DNA of 64,000 nt from Beijerinckiaceae bacterium (GCA_947452455.1 CANGBX010000003.1:124001-188000); one strand, 5' to 3'; shown: positions 50,784 through 60,641, numbered from the stretch's first letter. The notes: generated by a model not told the origin, from the letters alone. Program-made: numbers and translations.

Positions 50784-51692
50784 ATGACCAGCACACAGAC
50801 ACCAAGCGCACAGGATCTTGCGTCGATGGCAGACCTGCTCGACGCCAGCGACGATTATCGCGTGCTGCGTCGTTTGCAGGTGCCAAAGCACTATCAGCCC
50901 GATGATGGAACGCTAACGAAAACGGCCATTTTTCTTGATGTGGAGACAACAGGCCTTGAAGCCGGTCGCCATGAAATCATCGAATTGGCGATGGTGCCGT
51001 TCACCTATGCGCAAGACGGGCGCATTTTCCAACTAGGTGAAGCCTTCCAGGCTTTACGCGAACCCTCTCACCCGATTCCGCCCGAAATCACCGCCATCAC
51101 AGGCATTGATGACGCCATGGTTGCGGGCAAGATGATTGATGTCGCAGATGTCAGCGCCTTCATTGCAAAGGCTGATCTGATCATCGCGCATAATGCGGGC
51201 TTTGATCGCCGCTTCATGGAAATCTTTTGCGACGATTTCGTCCACATGCCATGGGCCTGCTCGATGTCGCAAGTCGATTGGCAAACGGAAGGGTTTGAAA
51301 CACTCAAACTTTCATTTCTTGCCGCCACTGCAGGCTTTTTCTATGACAAGCATCGCGCGGTGCATGATTGCCATGCAGCGATCGAATTGCTTGCGCGTCC
51401 GCTGCCCAAAAGCGGCCAGCGCGCCATGGCGCAATTGCTCGACAAAGCGCGCGCGCCGAGCTGGCGCATCTGGGCCTCGCAAGCGCCGTTCGAATTGAAA
51501 GACGTGTTGCGCAATCGTGGCTACCGCTGGAATGCGGATGGCGTGGGGGCGACCAAGGCCTGGATGATTGATGTGCCTGATGCCCGCAAGGAGGAGGAGT
51601 GCCAATTCCTCCAGAACGAAATCTATGGCCGACCCCAGCCGATCAATTGCCGGAAAATCGACGCTTATGAGCGGTTTTCGGCACGGGTCTAA
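50784..51692 (+). CDS. DnaQ-like DEDDh 3'-5' exonuclease
   Basis: The exonuclease motifs are FLDVETTGLE (Asp, Glu of motif I), HNAGFDRRFMEI (motif II) and HRAVHDCHAAIE (motif III His/Asp), so it is a DEDDh nuclease like the epsilon proofreading subunit or RNase T. The 302-residue length exceeds epsilon, and the C-terminal part (LKDVLRNRGYRWNADG) is typical of the alphaproteobacterial stand-alone form. Substrate, DNA or RNA, is unclear. GGAAGAC lies before the ATG; an ATG at residue 15 is possible. Confidence 0.88.
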   Translation: MTSTQTPSAQDLASMADLLDASDDYRVLRRLQVPKHYQPDDGTLTKTAIFLDVETTGLEAGRHEIIELAMVPFTYAQDGRIFQLGEAFQALREPSHPIPPEITAITGIDDAMVAGKMIDVADVSAFIAKADLIIAHNAGFDRRFMEIFCDDFVHMPWACSMSQVDWQTEGFETLKLSFLAATAGFFYDKHRAVHDCHAAIELLARPLPKSGQRAMAQLLDKARAPSWRIWASQAPFELKDVLRNRGYRWNADGVGATKAWMIDVPDARKEEECQFLQNEIYGRPQPINCRKIDAYERFSARV

Positions 51693-51786
51693 GGACCTAT
51701 TTGCCTCTCGGGCCTGATTGTGGAAAAGGAACGGCCGGAAGGGCCGGGCGCGGCCCACAGCGAGCCGCAAGGGCACGAGACTTCAA

Positions 51787-52152
51787 ATGCGTATGGTCCT
51801 GAGATCCAAAATCCACAATGCGACGGTCACAGAGGCCAATCTCGCCTATATCGGATCGATCACCATCGATGCCGATCTGATCGAGCGTGTGGGATTGTGG
51901 CCGGGAGAGCGCGTGCTGGTTGTGTCCAACACTTCAGGTGCTCGGCTTGAGACTTATGTCATCAAAGGTGAGCGCAGCTCCGGCCACATCTGCATGAATG
52001 GCGCAGCTGCACATCTGATCAAAGAAGGCGAAGAGATCATCATCATGGGCTTTGAATTGGCTGATCAACCGATCACGCCCAAAGTCATTTTGGTCGACAA
52101 GAAAAACCGCTTCTTGCAGGACCTGACGGAAAAGCCTGCGACGACAATCTGA
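51787..52152 (+). CDS. panD: Aspartate 1-decarboxylase proenzyme
   Basis: PanD makes beta-alanine for coenzyme A. The 121-residue proenzyme has the self-cleavage site in YIGSITID (between Gly and Ser, giving the pyruvoyl group) and the N-terminal [22 protein letters not shown] at 51787 fits family length. CoA demand fits the many CoA enzymes in the window, but this is only context. Confidence 0.95.
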   Translation: MRMVLRSKIHNATVTEANLAYIGSITIDADLIERVGLWPGERVLVVSNTSGARLETYVIKGERSSGHICMNGAAAHLIKEGEEIIIMGFELADQPITPKVILVDKKNRFLQDLTEKPATTI

Positions 52153-52174
52153 TAAAATTTTGCGGGAATAAGCT

Positions 52175-52250
<76 letters not shown>

Positions 52251-52261
52251 AAGCTGGCGCG

Positions 52262-52290
52262 TGTGTAGCGAGCGCCCTTTAGCCTGTCAA
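52262..52290 (-). promoter_or_regulatory. Sigma70-type promoter of the tRNA-Ala gene
   Basis: Read on the minus strand: TTGACA, a 17-base spacer and TACACA; transcription would start a few bases before the tRNA 5' end at 52250. Confidence 0.65.
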
Positions 52291-52403
52291 TCATGCGCGG
52301 GGCCTGCAAAAACTGCCATAGGACATGCATTCCGCCGTTGCGGCATCGCTTGCGGGGAGCAGAGCGGACAGTTAAACCGAAGACGGAAAGTTCTGGAGCC
52401 TCC

Positions 52404-52700
52404 ATGCGCGCGATCCTTGATCTCATTTTGCTCATTCTGCAGCTCTACAGCTGGGTCATCATTGCCATTGCCATCCTGTCGTGGCTCGTGGCTTTCGGCG
52501 TGATCAACATCCGCAATGATTTTGTGCGTGCCATTTGGAACGCGCTTCTTGCGATAACGGAACCTGTGCTCATGCCCTTACGGCGGCGCCTGCCTAATTT
52601 CGGTGGACTGGATCTGTCGCCCGTCATCGTGCTGCTCGGCATTTTCTTCCTGGAGCGCGTGATCCTCTATTACGTCTATCCGGCGGTGATGGGCTTCTAA
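52404..52700 (+). CDS. YggT family membrane protein
   Basis: The 98-residue product has two hydrophobic segments (LDLILLILQLYSWVIIAIAI and SPVIVLLGIFFLERVILYYV) around a central loop with EPVLMPLRRRLP, the YggT signature. The family is of unknown function, linked in some bacteria to cell-division or osmotic functions. GGAG lies 6 bases before the ATG at 52404. Its stop overlaps the next start by one base, and YggT-YggU is a very common gene pair. Confidence 0.92.
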   Translation: MRAILDLILLILQLYSWVIIAIAILSWLVAFGVINIRNDFVRAIWNALLAITEPVLMPLRRRLPNFGGLDLSPVIVLLGIFFLERVILYYVYPAVMGF

Positions 52701-53023
52701 TGTCCGGCCAGCCCTGGTCCTTGCGGCCTGACGGGCTAGTTGTGGAAGTCCGGCTGACGCCCCGCGCAGCCATGGACCGGATCGACGGGATCGAGACACT
52801 GTCTGACGGCCTGCCCGTCCTCAAAGCCCGCGTGCGCGCCGTGCCCGAAAAGGGTCGCGCCAATGAGGCGCTCCTCAAGCTGCTGGCCAAATCTCTCGGC
52901 CTGCCCGCCTCCCGCGCCCGCCTGCTCTCTGGCGATACGGCGCGGCGCAAATCCGTGTTTTTGGAGGGCGACCCGCAGGCCCTTGCCCAAAGCCTGACAG
53001 CGGCCCTTGATTCGAAGGGCTAG
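52700..53023 (+). CDS. DUF167/YggU family protein
   Basis: The 107-residue product has the DUF167 core VEVRLTPRAAMDRIDGI and VPEKGRANEALLKLLAKSL. Function unknown; it is nearly always next to yggT. The ATG overlaps the yggT stop by one base, so translation is coupled. Confidence 0.92.
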   Translation: MSGQPWSLRPDGLVVEVRLTPRAAMDRIDGIETLSDGLPVLKARVRAVPEKGRANEALLKLLAKSLGLPASRARLLSGDTARRKSVFLEGDPQALAQSLTAALDSKG

Positions 53024-53081
53024 GTGCACCGCAGCATATTCCGCACTACCATAGCGGCACTGATGAGGTGGAGAGCAAGCG

Positions 53082-54140
53082 ATGGCCGTGGCCCTGAAAA
53101 CCAACCAAGGACATTTTTTCGAAGATTTCCGCCTTGGCCAAGTGCTGCGCCACGCAACCCCGCGCACGGTCACGACGGGTGATGTTGCGCTCTACACCGC
53201 GCTGACTGGCTCACGCTTTGCCGTCCAATCGTCTGATGAATTTGCACGCAGCCTTGGTTATCCGCAAAGCCCCATTGATGATTTTCTGACCTTTCACATG
53301 GTCTTCGGCAAAACAGTGCCGGATGTCTCGCTTAATGCGGTTGCCAATCTCGGCTATGCCGCGTGTCGCTTTCTAGCAGCTGTCTATCCCGGCGATACTT
53401 TGTCTTCCGTGTCTGAAGTCGTCGGCTTGAAGGAAAATTCCAACAAGCAAACAGGTGTTGTCTATGTGCGCTCGAAAGGCATCAATCAGCATGGTGTGAC
53501 CGTGCTCGATTATGTACGCTGGGTCATGGTGCGCAAAGGCGATATCCATGCAGAAATTACCGAAGAAAAAGTGCCCGAGCTGCCGAAAGCGCTGACCCCT
53601 GCCGAGATTGGTGCGGCTTGTCCGCCCATTGCACATGACAAATTCGATCTTGAATTATCCGGCGCGCCGCATCGCTTTTCCGATTATCAGAAAGGCGAGC
53701 GCATTGATCATGTCGATGGCATGACGGTGGAAGAAGCCGAGCACATGACCGCGACGCGGCTTTATCAAAATACGGCGAAAGTGCATTTCAACCAATTTAC
53801 AGAAGGCCAAGGCCGCTTTGGTCGTCGCCTGATCTATGGCGGCCACGTCATTTCGCTCGCACGTGCGCTGAGTTTCAACGGCCTTGGCAATGCCTTTCAT
53901 ATCGCCGCGATCAATGCTGGGCGACATGTTGCGCCTTTCTTTGCAGGCCTCACAGTGCATGCATGGAGCGAGATTCTCGACACGGCAGAAATCCCGGGCC
54001 GGAAAGATGTTGGCGCTTTGCGCATTCGCACCATCGCTACAAAAGACAAGCCCTGCACTGCTTTCCCTGACAAAGAGGGCGATAGTGCCGATCCGGCCGT
54101 CATTCTGGATCTGGATTACTGGGCGCTCATTCCGCGCTGA
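53082..54140 (+). CDS. mch: Mesaconyl-CoA hydratase (MaoC-like, ethylmalonyl-CoA pathway)
   Basis: The 352-residue double-hotdog protein matches the mesaconyl-CoA hydratase family along its length: GHFFEDFRLGQVLRHATPRT, FGKTVPDVSLNAVANLGYA, RIDHVDGMTVEEAEHMTATR, and GRFGRRLIYGGHVISLARAL (each at most 20 residues). It hydrates mesaconyl-C1-CoA to beta-methylmalyl-CoA in acetate assimilation through the ethylmalonyl-CoA pathway. GGAG lies about 8-9 bases before the ATG. The other pathway genes (ccr, ecm, msd, mcl) are not in the window, which is common for this scattered pathway. Confidence 0.92.
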   Translation: MAVALKTNQGHFFEDFRLGQVLRHATPRTVTTGDVALYTALTGSRFAVQSSDEFARSLGYPQSPIDDFLTFHMVFGKTVPDVSLNAVANLGYAACRFLAAVYPGDTLSSVSEVVGLKENSNKQTGVVYVRSKGINQHGVTVLDYVRWVMVRKGDIHAEITEEKVPELPKALTPAEIGAACPPIAHDKFDLELSGAPHRFSDYQKGERIDHVDGMTVEEAEHMTATRLYQNTAKVHFNQFTEGQGRFGRRLIYGGHVISLARALSFNGLGNAFHIAAINAGRHVAPFFAGLTVHAWSEILDTAEIPGRKDVGALRIRTIATKDKPCTAFPDKEGDSADPAVILDLDYWALIPR

Positions 54141-54143
54141 AAA

Positions 54144-55079
54144 TCACTGCGGGGAGCGCTTCAGCAAAAATTCCCACATGAGGCGCGCGCCATCGAGATC
54201 ATTGTTTTGCGCCCCAACAGGCATGCCGCGCGAACCTGATAAGCGACGACCTGGAATTGTATGCCCGCCGCCCTCGACTTTGATGAATTCGACAGGCGCA
54301 CGACATCCAACACCGTGATCAATCACGACACGCGATCCATCATTGCGATCACGATCAACAATCGTCTCGCTGCGCAGGCCTGTACATTGAGCAGCCTTGC
54401 TGAACAAAGCATAGGTTGCCTCTGAGGAGAGAACATCGCGCGGGCCTTCGGGCATATGCGCAATGCCACCGTTAAATGGCACCATCGGATCAGCTGTGCC
54501 ATTCATCAACATGAAGGCCACAGGCTGCACAGGATTGCAGGAAGCCGCCCATTCAACCGGCATATTGGCAACAAAGACACCCACACCGGAGAAGAGATCA
54601 CTTTGCTCGCAGCCAATTTTCATCGCGAGCATGCCGCCACCTGAGACGCCTGCCACATAAATGCGACGATGGCTGGTCACACCCTGTTCGATCAAACGTG
54701 TCGCCAGAGCGCGCAGGAAAGCCGCATCATCCGGCGCGGGCTCACCGGGTTTGGCGCGGCCCCAATAGCCATCCACTGCATCGGGGTAGACAACCGTCGC
54801 ACCGACTTTGCGTGCGACCATATCAACGCCGAGATTACGGCGTGCACGCAGACCGGCTCCAGAGCCCCCCGCGCCGCCATGCAAAACCATGATCACCGGA
54901 CGGCGGCGCTTTTTCAGCCGATCAAATTCCACCAAAGTTGCTGTGCGTTTCACGCCATCAATGGTCAGCGTAACGCGGCCATAGGCGGCTTTCGCAGATT
55001 GCGGATCAAAAAAGAGGCCACAGATGAGGGCGGCAGCAAAAGCCGCAATGGCACTGAGGCGGGGAAGTAGAGTGAACAT
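54144..55079 (-). CDS. LpqC-type alpha/beta hydrolase (PHB depolymerase/feruloyl-esterase-like)
   Basis: A signal peptide (LLPRLSAIAAFAAALI, cut after SAKA) makes it periplasmic. The hydrolase core has oxyanion HGGAGGSG, nucleophile GVSGGGM and acid/base NGTADPMVP with GGGHTIPG. The LpqC/esterase PHB family acts on ester-linked polymers; whether polyhydroxyalkanoate, feruloyl or another substrate is unclear. ATG at 55079 begins the signal peptide; in-frame sequence to 55307 looks non-coding. Divergent from the next hydrolase gene. Confidence 0.85.
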   Translation of the reverse strand: MFTLLPRLSAIAAFAAALICGLFFDPQSAKAAYGRVTLTIDGVKRTATLVEFDRLKKRRRPVIMVLHGGAGGSGAGLRARRNLGVDMVARKVGATVVYPDAVDGYWGRAKPGEPAPDDAAFLRALATRLIEQGVTSHRRIYVAGVSGGGMLAMKIGCEQSDLFSGVGVFVANMPVEWAASCNPVQPVAFMLMNGTADPMVPFNGGIAHMPEGPRDVLSSEATYALFSKAAQCTGLRSETIVDRDRNDGSRVVIDHGVGCRAPVEFIKVEGGGHTIPGRRLSGSRGMPVGAQNNDLDGARLMWEFLLKRSPQ

Positions 55080-55196
55080 GGCGCGATTGTGGGGGAAGCC
55101 GCGCCATCCTGCAAGGCGCCCGATCAAGCGATGTCGCATTGCGCTTTGACCTTGAGGGGGCGGCGCGGCATGATGGCGGCAAAAGGCGGGAGGAAC

Positions 55197-56090
55197 ATGA
55201 TGCAGGATGCCGCAGCAGCACCAAAGGTCTGGCTGGATATGGACCAAGCGGCATTGGATGCAGCCTATGATCAATCGGTTTACGCCCCCAACCAAAGCGC
55301 GGTTCATGATCGACGTATGATGATGTCGGCCATTGCTTTGCAGCGGCTCGGCACACCCGAGGTCATCGCCTATGGCTCAGGCAAAAATCACACATTCGAT
55401 CTGTATCGCGCCAAGGGGAAAAATCGCCCGCTCGCCATCTATGTTCATGGCGGCGCTTGGAAGAATGGACGTGCGCGGGATTTTGCTGTTCTAGCTGAAA
55501 CTTTCATCAATTCCGGCGCGCATTGCGCCATTCTCGATTTTGATCTCGTGCAAGATTGTCAGGGCGACCTATTGCCCATGATCGAACAGGTGCGGCGCGC
55601 AACAGCCAAAATCTGCGCGGAAGCCGCCTCTTTCGGGGCAGACCCTTCGCGCATCCATCTGATCGGCCATTCATCGGGCGGACATATGGGCGGCTGTATT
55701 GTGACAACCGATTGGCAAAAAGAATTCGGTCTGTCGCAAAACATTTTGAGTGGCGGCATGCTGTTCTCGGGCATGTATGAATTAGAGCCCGTGCGCCGCT
55801 CAAAGCGCTCGCAATATGTCGCATTCACAGATGAGACAGTTGAAAAACTTTCCGCCATCCGTCACATCGACAAAATCGCCTGCCCGCTCATTCTCGCTTA
55901 CGGCACGCTGGAAACGCCCGAATTCCAGCGCCAAACGCGCGAGTTTCATGCAGCGGTGACAGCATCCGGCAAGCCAGCCGAGCTATATGTCGGCACGGGC
56001 TATAATCATTTTGAATTGCTTGAAACGCTCGCCAATCCTTACGGATTGCTCGGCCATCCGGCACTCAAGCAGATGGGATTGGCGAGCTAG
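55197..56090 (+). CDS. Alpha/beta hydrolase (carboxylesterase/arylformamidase-like)
   Basis: The 297-residue cytosolic hydrolase has the oxyanion motif YVHGGAWKNG, nucleophile GHSSGGH and a catalytic His in GTGYNHFELLE. Motifs are like KynB-type formamidases and carboxylesterases of the alpha/beta fold; exact substrate unknown. GGGAGG lies 4-5 bases before the ATG at 55197; ATG at 55200 is possible. It ends 3 bases before the convergent grxD stop. Confidence 0.85.
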   Translation: MMQDAAAAPKVWLDMDQAALDAAYDQSVYAPNQSAVHDRRMMMSAIALQRLGTPEVIAYGSGKNHTFDLYRAKGKNRPLAIYVHGGAWKNGRARDFAVLAETFINSGAHCAILDFDLVQDCQGDLLPMIEQVRRATAKICAEAASFGADPSRIHLIGHSSGGHMGGCIVTTDWQKEFGLSQNILSGGMLFSGMYELEPVRRSKRSQYVAFTDETVEKLSAIRHIDKIACPLILAYGTLETPEFQRQTREFHAAVTASGKPAELYVGTGYNHFELLETLANPYGLLGHPALKQMGLAS

Positions 56091-56093
56091 GCT

Positions 56094-56432
56094 TTAGGCC
56101 TTGGCAGGCTGCAAAGCGATACCGTTTTCAGCGAAATGCGCGGCGAGTTCGCCCGCCTGGAACATTTCGCGCACGATGTCACAGCCGCCGACGAATTCGC
56201 CCTTCACATAGAGCTGCGGGATTGTCGGCCAATTGGCAAAATCCTTGATGCCCTGGCGAATGCCTTCGTCTTCGAGCACATTGATGCCCTTATAGGGCAC
56301 GCCCAGATGATCGAGAATCTGCACGACCTGTCCGGAGAAACCGCACATCGGAAAATCAGGCGTGCCCTTCATGAAGAGCACGACATCATTGCCGGTGACT
56401 TCGTTTTTGATCTGCGCCTGCACGTCGGTCAT
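56094..56432 (-). CDS. grxD: Monothiol glutaredoxin Grx4 type
   Basis: The 112-residue product has the monothiol active site CGFS in [15 protein letters not shown] and the glutathione-binding [18 protein letters not shown]. It carries [2Fe-2S] clusters, usually with a BolA partner; a BolA-like protein is encoded 82 bases upstream in the same operon. Role: iron-sulfur trafficking. Confidence 0.95.
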   Translation of the reverse strand: MTDVQAQIKNEVTGNDVVLFMKGTPDFPMCGFSGQVVQILDHLGVPYKGINVLEDEGIRQGIKDFANWPTIPQLYVKGEFVGGCDIVREMFQAGELAAHFAENGIALQPAKA

Positions 56433-56514
56433 GTCTTAATTCCTCTGATCGGGCGGAGGTCAAGTTTCCGCCGGGTCCCATCAATATAATCGCGCCTGTC
56501 GGGCTTCGCCAGTG

Positions 56515-56748
56515 TCAGGCGGGCGCGCTGGTGGTCAGGGCCAAAGCATGCAATTCGCCGCCCATGCGGCCCTTGAGCGCCCCATAGACCAGCTGATGCT
56601 GCTGGACGCGGGTCTTGCCCTTGAAGGCCGAGGAGACAACAGTCGCGGCATAATGATCGCCATCGCCCGCCAGATCCGTGATCTGCACGACCGCATCCGG
56701 AAAGGCTTCCTTGATCAGGGTCTCAATATCTTTTGCCTGCATTGCCAT
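56515..56748 (-). CDS. BolA/IbaG-like protein
   Basis: A short BolA-fold protein of 77 residues (AMQAKDIETLIKEAFPDAVV; then FKGKTRVQQHQLVYGALKGR). It sits between purL and grxD, so its partner is probably the GrxD [2Fe-2S] complex. It differs from the longer BolA at 8.1 kb. Start at 56748 or 56742 (MQAKD); GAGGA is upstream. Confidence 0.93.
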   Translation of the reverse strand: MAMQAKDIETLIKEAFPDAVVQITDLAGDGDHYAATVVSSAFKGKTRVQQHQLVYGALKGRMGGELHALALTTSAPA

Positions 56749-56760
56749 TTTTGAAAATCC

Positions 56761-58965
56761 TCAACCCTGTCCAGCCATATAGGCGGGCAGCCAGCCTTCA
56801 TGTGCGCTAACGAGCGCCGAAATGACCACGGGCTTTTCACCCGGCAGTTCCAGCGCATCGCCACCCGTCATGCCCACAATAGCGGCGGGCACGCCCTTCG
56901 CCTTGGCATCAGCGATAATCTTCTGAGCCTCATCTGCGCTCGCGCTCAACAGGTAACGACCCTGATCTTCACCAAAGAGCATGGCGTGCGAATGCGCACC
57001 AAGATCGCAGGTGAGTTTTGCGCCGATCTTGCCGGCCATCGCCATTTCAGCCAGCGCAACAGCCAGACCACCATCAGAAAGATCATGCACGGCATCGACG
57101 CGGCGTGCCCCAATGAGACCGCGCACGAAATCACCATTGCGACGCTCGGCAACCAGATCAACTGGCGGTGGCGCGCCTTCTTCGCGGCCACACACATCAC
57201 GCAGATAAACAGACTGTCCAAGCCAGCCCTTTGTCTCGCCAATCAGGATGATTTGCTGTCCGGCTTTTTTGAAAGCAACGGACGCAGATTTGGTGACATC
57301 AGCGATCACACCAACGCCGCCAATCGACGGCGTGGGCAAAATGCCACGACCTTGTGTTTCATTGTAAAGCGACACATTGCCCGACACGATCGGGAAATCG
57401 AGCGCGCGCGCGGCATCGCCAATGCCTTCAAGGCAACCAACAAGCTGGCCCATATATTCGGGCTTTTCCGGATTGCCGAAATTCAGATTGTCGGTGAGGG
57501 CGAGCGGCAAGGCACCTGTCGCAGTAATATTGCGCCAAGCTTCAGCCACAGCCTGCTTGCCGCCTTCAACCGGATCGGCTTCGCAATAACGCTGCGTGAC
57601 ATCGGTTGTGAGTGCGAGACCTTTTGGGCCATCGCCAATGCGCACCACGCCTGCATCACCACCCGGTTGCTGCACGCTATTGCCGAGAATGAGATGATCA
57701 TATTGCTCCCAGACCCAACGCTTGGAGCATAGGTCTGGTGTGCCGAGCAAATGAACGAGGGCCTCGGCATTTGTTTTCGGCGGCTTTACAGAAGAAGCCT
57801 CAATGACGGGCTTTTTCGGTGTTGGCACATGCGGGCGATCATAGACAGGCGCTTCATCGCCGAGTTCCATGATCGGCAAATCAGCTTCAATCTTGCCCTT
57901 GTGCTTGATGACGAAACGCTTCGTGTCTGTCGTCTTGCCGATGATGGCAAAGTCGAGGCCCCATTTCACGAAGATCGCTTCGGCTTCTTTTTCTTTCGCC
58001 GGATCGAGCACCATGAGCATGCGCTCCTGGCTTTCCGACAACATCATTTCATAAGCACTCATGCCATCTTCGCGGCACGGCACTTTATCGAGATCGAGCT
58101 CGATGCCGAGACCGCCCTTCGCGCCCATTTCAACGGCGGATGAAGTGAGGCCAGCCGCACCCATATCCTGAATGGCGATCACGCAGCCCTTGGCCATGAT
58201 TTCAAGGCAGGCTTCGAGCAAAAGCTTTTCGGAGAAGGGATCACCGACTTGGACGGTAGGACGCTTTTCTTCTGCATCCGCTTCGAACGAGGCTGATGCC
58301 ATGGTCGCGCCGTGAATGCCATCGCGACCTGTCTTAGAGCCGAGATAGACAATCGGACGACCGACGCCTGTGGCCTTGGCGTAAAAAATCTCGTCCGACT
58401 TAGCCAGACCAACAGCCATCGCATTGACGAGGATGTTGCCATCATAACGTGTGTGGAAATTCACAGAGCCACCAACGGTCGGCACACCGAAAGAATTGCC
58501 GTAGCCGCCAATGCCGGCCACGACACCTGACACGAGATGGCGTGTCTTGGCATGTTCGGGCGCGCCGAAACGCAGCAAGTTCAAACAAGCGATGGGACGC
58601 GCGCCCATCGTGAAGACGTCGCGCAGAATTCCGCCGACGCCCGTCGCTGCACCCTGATAGGGCTCGATGAAGGACGGGTGGTTATGGCTTTCCATTTTAA
58701 AGACGCAGGCCTGCCCATCGCCAATGTCGATGACGCCCGCATTTTCGCCCGGCCCTTGGATGACCCACGGGGCCTTGGTCGGCAATTTGCGCAAATGCAT
58801 GCGCGAGGATTTGTAAGAGCAATGCTCGTTCCACATGGCCGAGAAAATGCCCAACTCGGTGATCGAAGGCGCGCGGCCGATCAGCTTGAGAATGCGCTCA
58901 TATTCGTCCGGCTTCAGGCCATGTTCGGCAACAAGCTGGGGCGTGATTTCAATCGACTGGCTCAA
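56761..58965 (-). CDS. purL: Phosphoribosylformylglycinamidine synthase II
   Basis: The 734-residue FGAM synthase subunit uses ATP and glutamine-derived ammonia from PurQ to convert FGAR to FGAM. Motifs include [32 protein letters not shown] and GNVSLYNET in the second half. The start is TTG at 58965 with GAGGG about 8 bases upstream; no ATG fits. purL-bolA-grxD run on the minus strand. The partner genes purS and purQ lie beyond the ompW gene, which splits the usual purSQL order. Confidence 0.96.
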   Translation of the reverse strand: MSQSIEITPQLVAEHGLKPDEYERILKLIGRAPSITELGIFSAMWNEHCSYKSSRMHLRKLPTKAPWVIQGPGENAGVIDIGDGQACVFKMESHNHPSFIEPYQGAATGVGGILRDVFTMGARPIACLNLLRFGAPEHAKTRHLVSGVVAGIGGYGNSFGVPTVGGSVNFHTRYDGNILVNAMAVGLAKSDEIFYAKATGVGRPIVYLGSKTGRDGIHGATMASASFEADAEEKRPTVQVGDPFSEKLLLEACLEIMAKGCVIAIQDMGAAGLTSSAVEMGAKGGLGIELDLDKVPCREDGMSAYEMMLSESQERMLMVLDPAKEKEAEAIFVKWGLDFAIIGKTTDTKRFVIKHKGKIEADLPIMELGDEAPVYDRPHVPTPKKPVIEASSVKPPKTNAEALVHLLGTPDLCSKRWVWEQYDHLILGNSVQQPGGDAGVVRIGDGPKGLALTTDVTQRYCEADPVEGGKQAVAEAWRNITATGALPLALTDNLNFGNPEKPEYMGQLVGCLEGIGDAARALDFPIVSGNVSLYNETQGRGILPTPSIGGVGVIADVTKSASVAFKKAGQQIILIGETKGWLGQSVYLRDVCGREEGAPPPVDLVAERRNGDFVRGLIGARRVDAVHDLSDGGLAVALAEMAMAGKIGAKLTCDLGAHSHAMLFGEDQGRYLLSASADEAQKIIADAKAKGVPAAIVGMTGGDALELPGEKPVVISALVSAHEGWLPAYMAGQG

Positions 58966-59081
58966 GTGGAGGCCCTCTGTCAGCGAGCCTCAAGAACGGC
59001 CCGGGGAGCTATGTTTCGATTAGCCGTCAGAGGCCCTCAAAGCAATCGATTCTCACCTTTGGCGGCCTGCATCCACTGCCA

Positions 59082-59106
59082 AGGTCAAACAGACGAAGTT
59101 TGACCT
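59082..59106. promoter_or_regulatory. Inverted repeat upstream of ompW
   Basis: AGGTCAAAC-N7-GTTTGACCT is a perfect 9-bp dyad in the 250-bp divergent spacer purL/ompW. It looks like an operator of a dimeric regulator. Confidence 0.5.
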
Positions 59107-59215
59107 AAGTCATATCGGGTCGGCCACAAACAGCGAGAATGGCCAAGCTTATTTGAAAGTTCATTTGAAGGCGCCCGTCGCCCTCGCAATTTCTCGTATT
59201 GAAGTGGAATTCATC

Positions 59216-59902
59216 ATGACCCTCCTGACCCGAGCCTTTTTGGGCGCCCTTCTGGGCTCGACCGCCCTCCCCGCCCTGGCCGCGGACATTCCCGCCCGCG
59301 CGCGAGCCCCCGCCCCCGTTTTGGCCGAGCCTTTGCCTTGGATGATTCGCGTCCGCGCCTTGAGTGTCATCCCGCGCGACAGCGCGTCGGTTTCCATCAG
59401 CGGCGCGACAGTCGCGGGTGGCAATCTGAATGCATCAAACTCCCTCGTCCCCGAGCTCGACATCACCTATTTCTTCACGAAACACATTGCTGCTGAACTC
59501 GTCCTCGGGGTCAGCCCGCATGATGTGAAAGGCTCGGGCACCTTGGCAAGCCAAGGCAAGATCGGCAGCACGTGGCTGCTCCCGCCAACATTGACGCTCC
59601 AATATCACTTCACGGATTTCGGTGCGTTCAAGCCCTATGTTGGTGCGGGTCCGAATTACACCTTCACGTTCAACAATGAGAACAAAGGCAATTTCACCGC
59701 CTTCAAAGTCAAGAATGCTCCGGGCTTTGCTCTGCAAGCAGGCTTTGACTACATGCTCGACAAAAACTGGGGCTTAAATGTCGATGTGAAAAAATATTGG
59801 TTGCGTCCGGATGCAACAGGCACGGTTGGTGGTGCGCCTGTGACTGCCAAAGTGCGCCTTGATCCGTGGCTCATCGCGACTGGCATCACCTATCGCTTCT
59901 AA
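59216..59902 (+). CDS. OmpW family outer-membrane protein
   Basis: The signal peptide ends ALA near residue 22 (MTLLTRAFLGALLGSTALPA). The mature part has alternating beta strands and the OmpW features LDITYFFTKHIAAELVLG, FKPYVGAGPNYTFTF and the final ITYRF with terminal aromatic residue, typical of an eight-stranded barrel. OmpW may form a small hydrophobic channel. Nothing else in its neighbourhood is functionally linked; it stands between purL and purQ in opposite orientation to both. ATG at 59216 is the signal-peptide start. Confidence 0.9.
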   Translation: MTLLTRAFLGALLGSTALPALAADIPARARAPAPVLAEPLPWMIRVRALSVIPRDSASVSISGATVAGGNLNASNSLVPELDITYFFTKHIAAELVLGVSPHDVKGSGTLASQGKIGSTWLLPPTLTLQYHFTDFGAFKPYVGAGPNYTFTFNNENKGNFTAFKVKNAPGFALQAGFDYMLDKNWGLNVDVKKYWLRPDATGTVGGAPVTAKVRLDPWLIATGITYRF

Positions 59903-59921
59903 GCAACGCATCGCTGAAACG

Positions 59922-59952
59922 AAAAGAGCCGACCAAATGGTCGGCTCTTTTT
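59922..59952. terminator. Bidirectional terminator ompW / purQ
   Basis: AAAAGAGCCGACCA and TGGTCGGCTCTTTT form a 14-bp stem with A and T runs on either side, serving both convergent genes. Confidence 0.9.
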
Positions 59953-59954
59953 AT

Positions 59955-60641
59955 TCAGGCAGCGACGAGGCTTTTGAAAAGCCCAGCACCATCAATGCCG
60001 CCCACCAGCGGATCAATGAGATTTTCGGGATGCGGCATCATGCCAAGCACATTGCGTTTGTCTGAATAGATGCCGGCAATGTCATTGGTCGAACCATTCG
60101 GATTGGCAAGGCCGCCCACGACACCCTTTTCATCGCAATAGCGGAACGCCACGCGACCATCGCCTTCAAGGCGCTTGATCGTCTCTTCATCGGCTTCGTA
60201 ATTGCCTTCGCCGTGTGCGATGGCAACTTTGATCACTTGGTTTTTCGTGTAAGCGCGCGTGTAATCTGTATCAGCGCGCTCGACACGCAAATGCTGCATC
60301 TTGCAGATGAAGCGCAGATCTTTGTTGCGCATCAAAACGCCGGGCAGCAACCCACCTTCGCAGAGAATCTGGAAGCCGTTGCAAATGCCCAGCACCAGAC
60401 CGCCGCGCGCCGCATGGGCACGCACCGCATCCATAATGGTCGCGCGACCTGCAATGGCGCCGCAACGCAGATAATCGCCATAGCTGAAGCCGCCTGGCAG
60501 CAACACAAGATCTGTGCCTGCGGGAAGCTCTTTTTCAGCATGCCAGACAATCTGCGGCTTCTTGCCAGTCGCCATTTCCAGGGCGCGCACAGCATCGCCT
60601 TCACGGTTCGATCCGGGAAAAAGAACGACGACGGCTTTCAT
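59955..60641 (-). CDS. purQ: Phosphoribosylformylglycinamidine synthase I (glutaminase)
   Basis: PurQ provides ammonia from glutamine to PurL. The class I amidotransferase has the nucleophile Cys in GICNGFQIL and the His/Glu partners in MMPHPEN. The 228-residue product starts MKAVVVLFPGSNREGD. The ATG at 60641 overlaps the purS stop by one base. Confidence 0.96.
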   Translation of the reverse strand: MKAVVVLFPGSNREGDAVRALEMATGKKPQIVWHAEKELPAGTDLVLLPGGFSYGDYLRCGAIAGRATIMDAVRAHAARGGLVLGICNGFQILCEGGLLPGVLMRNKDLRFICKMQHLRVERADTDYTRAYTKNQVIKVAIAHGEGNYEADEETIKRLEGDGRVAFRYCDEKGVVGGLANPNGSTNDIAGIYSDKRNVLGMMPHPENLIDPLVGGIDGAGLFKSLVAA

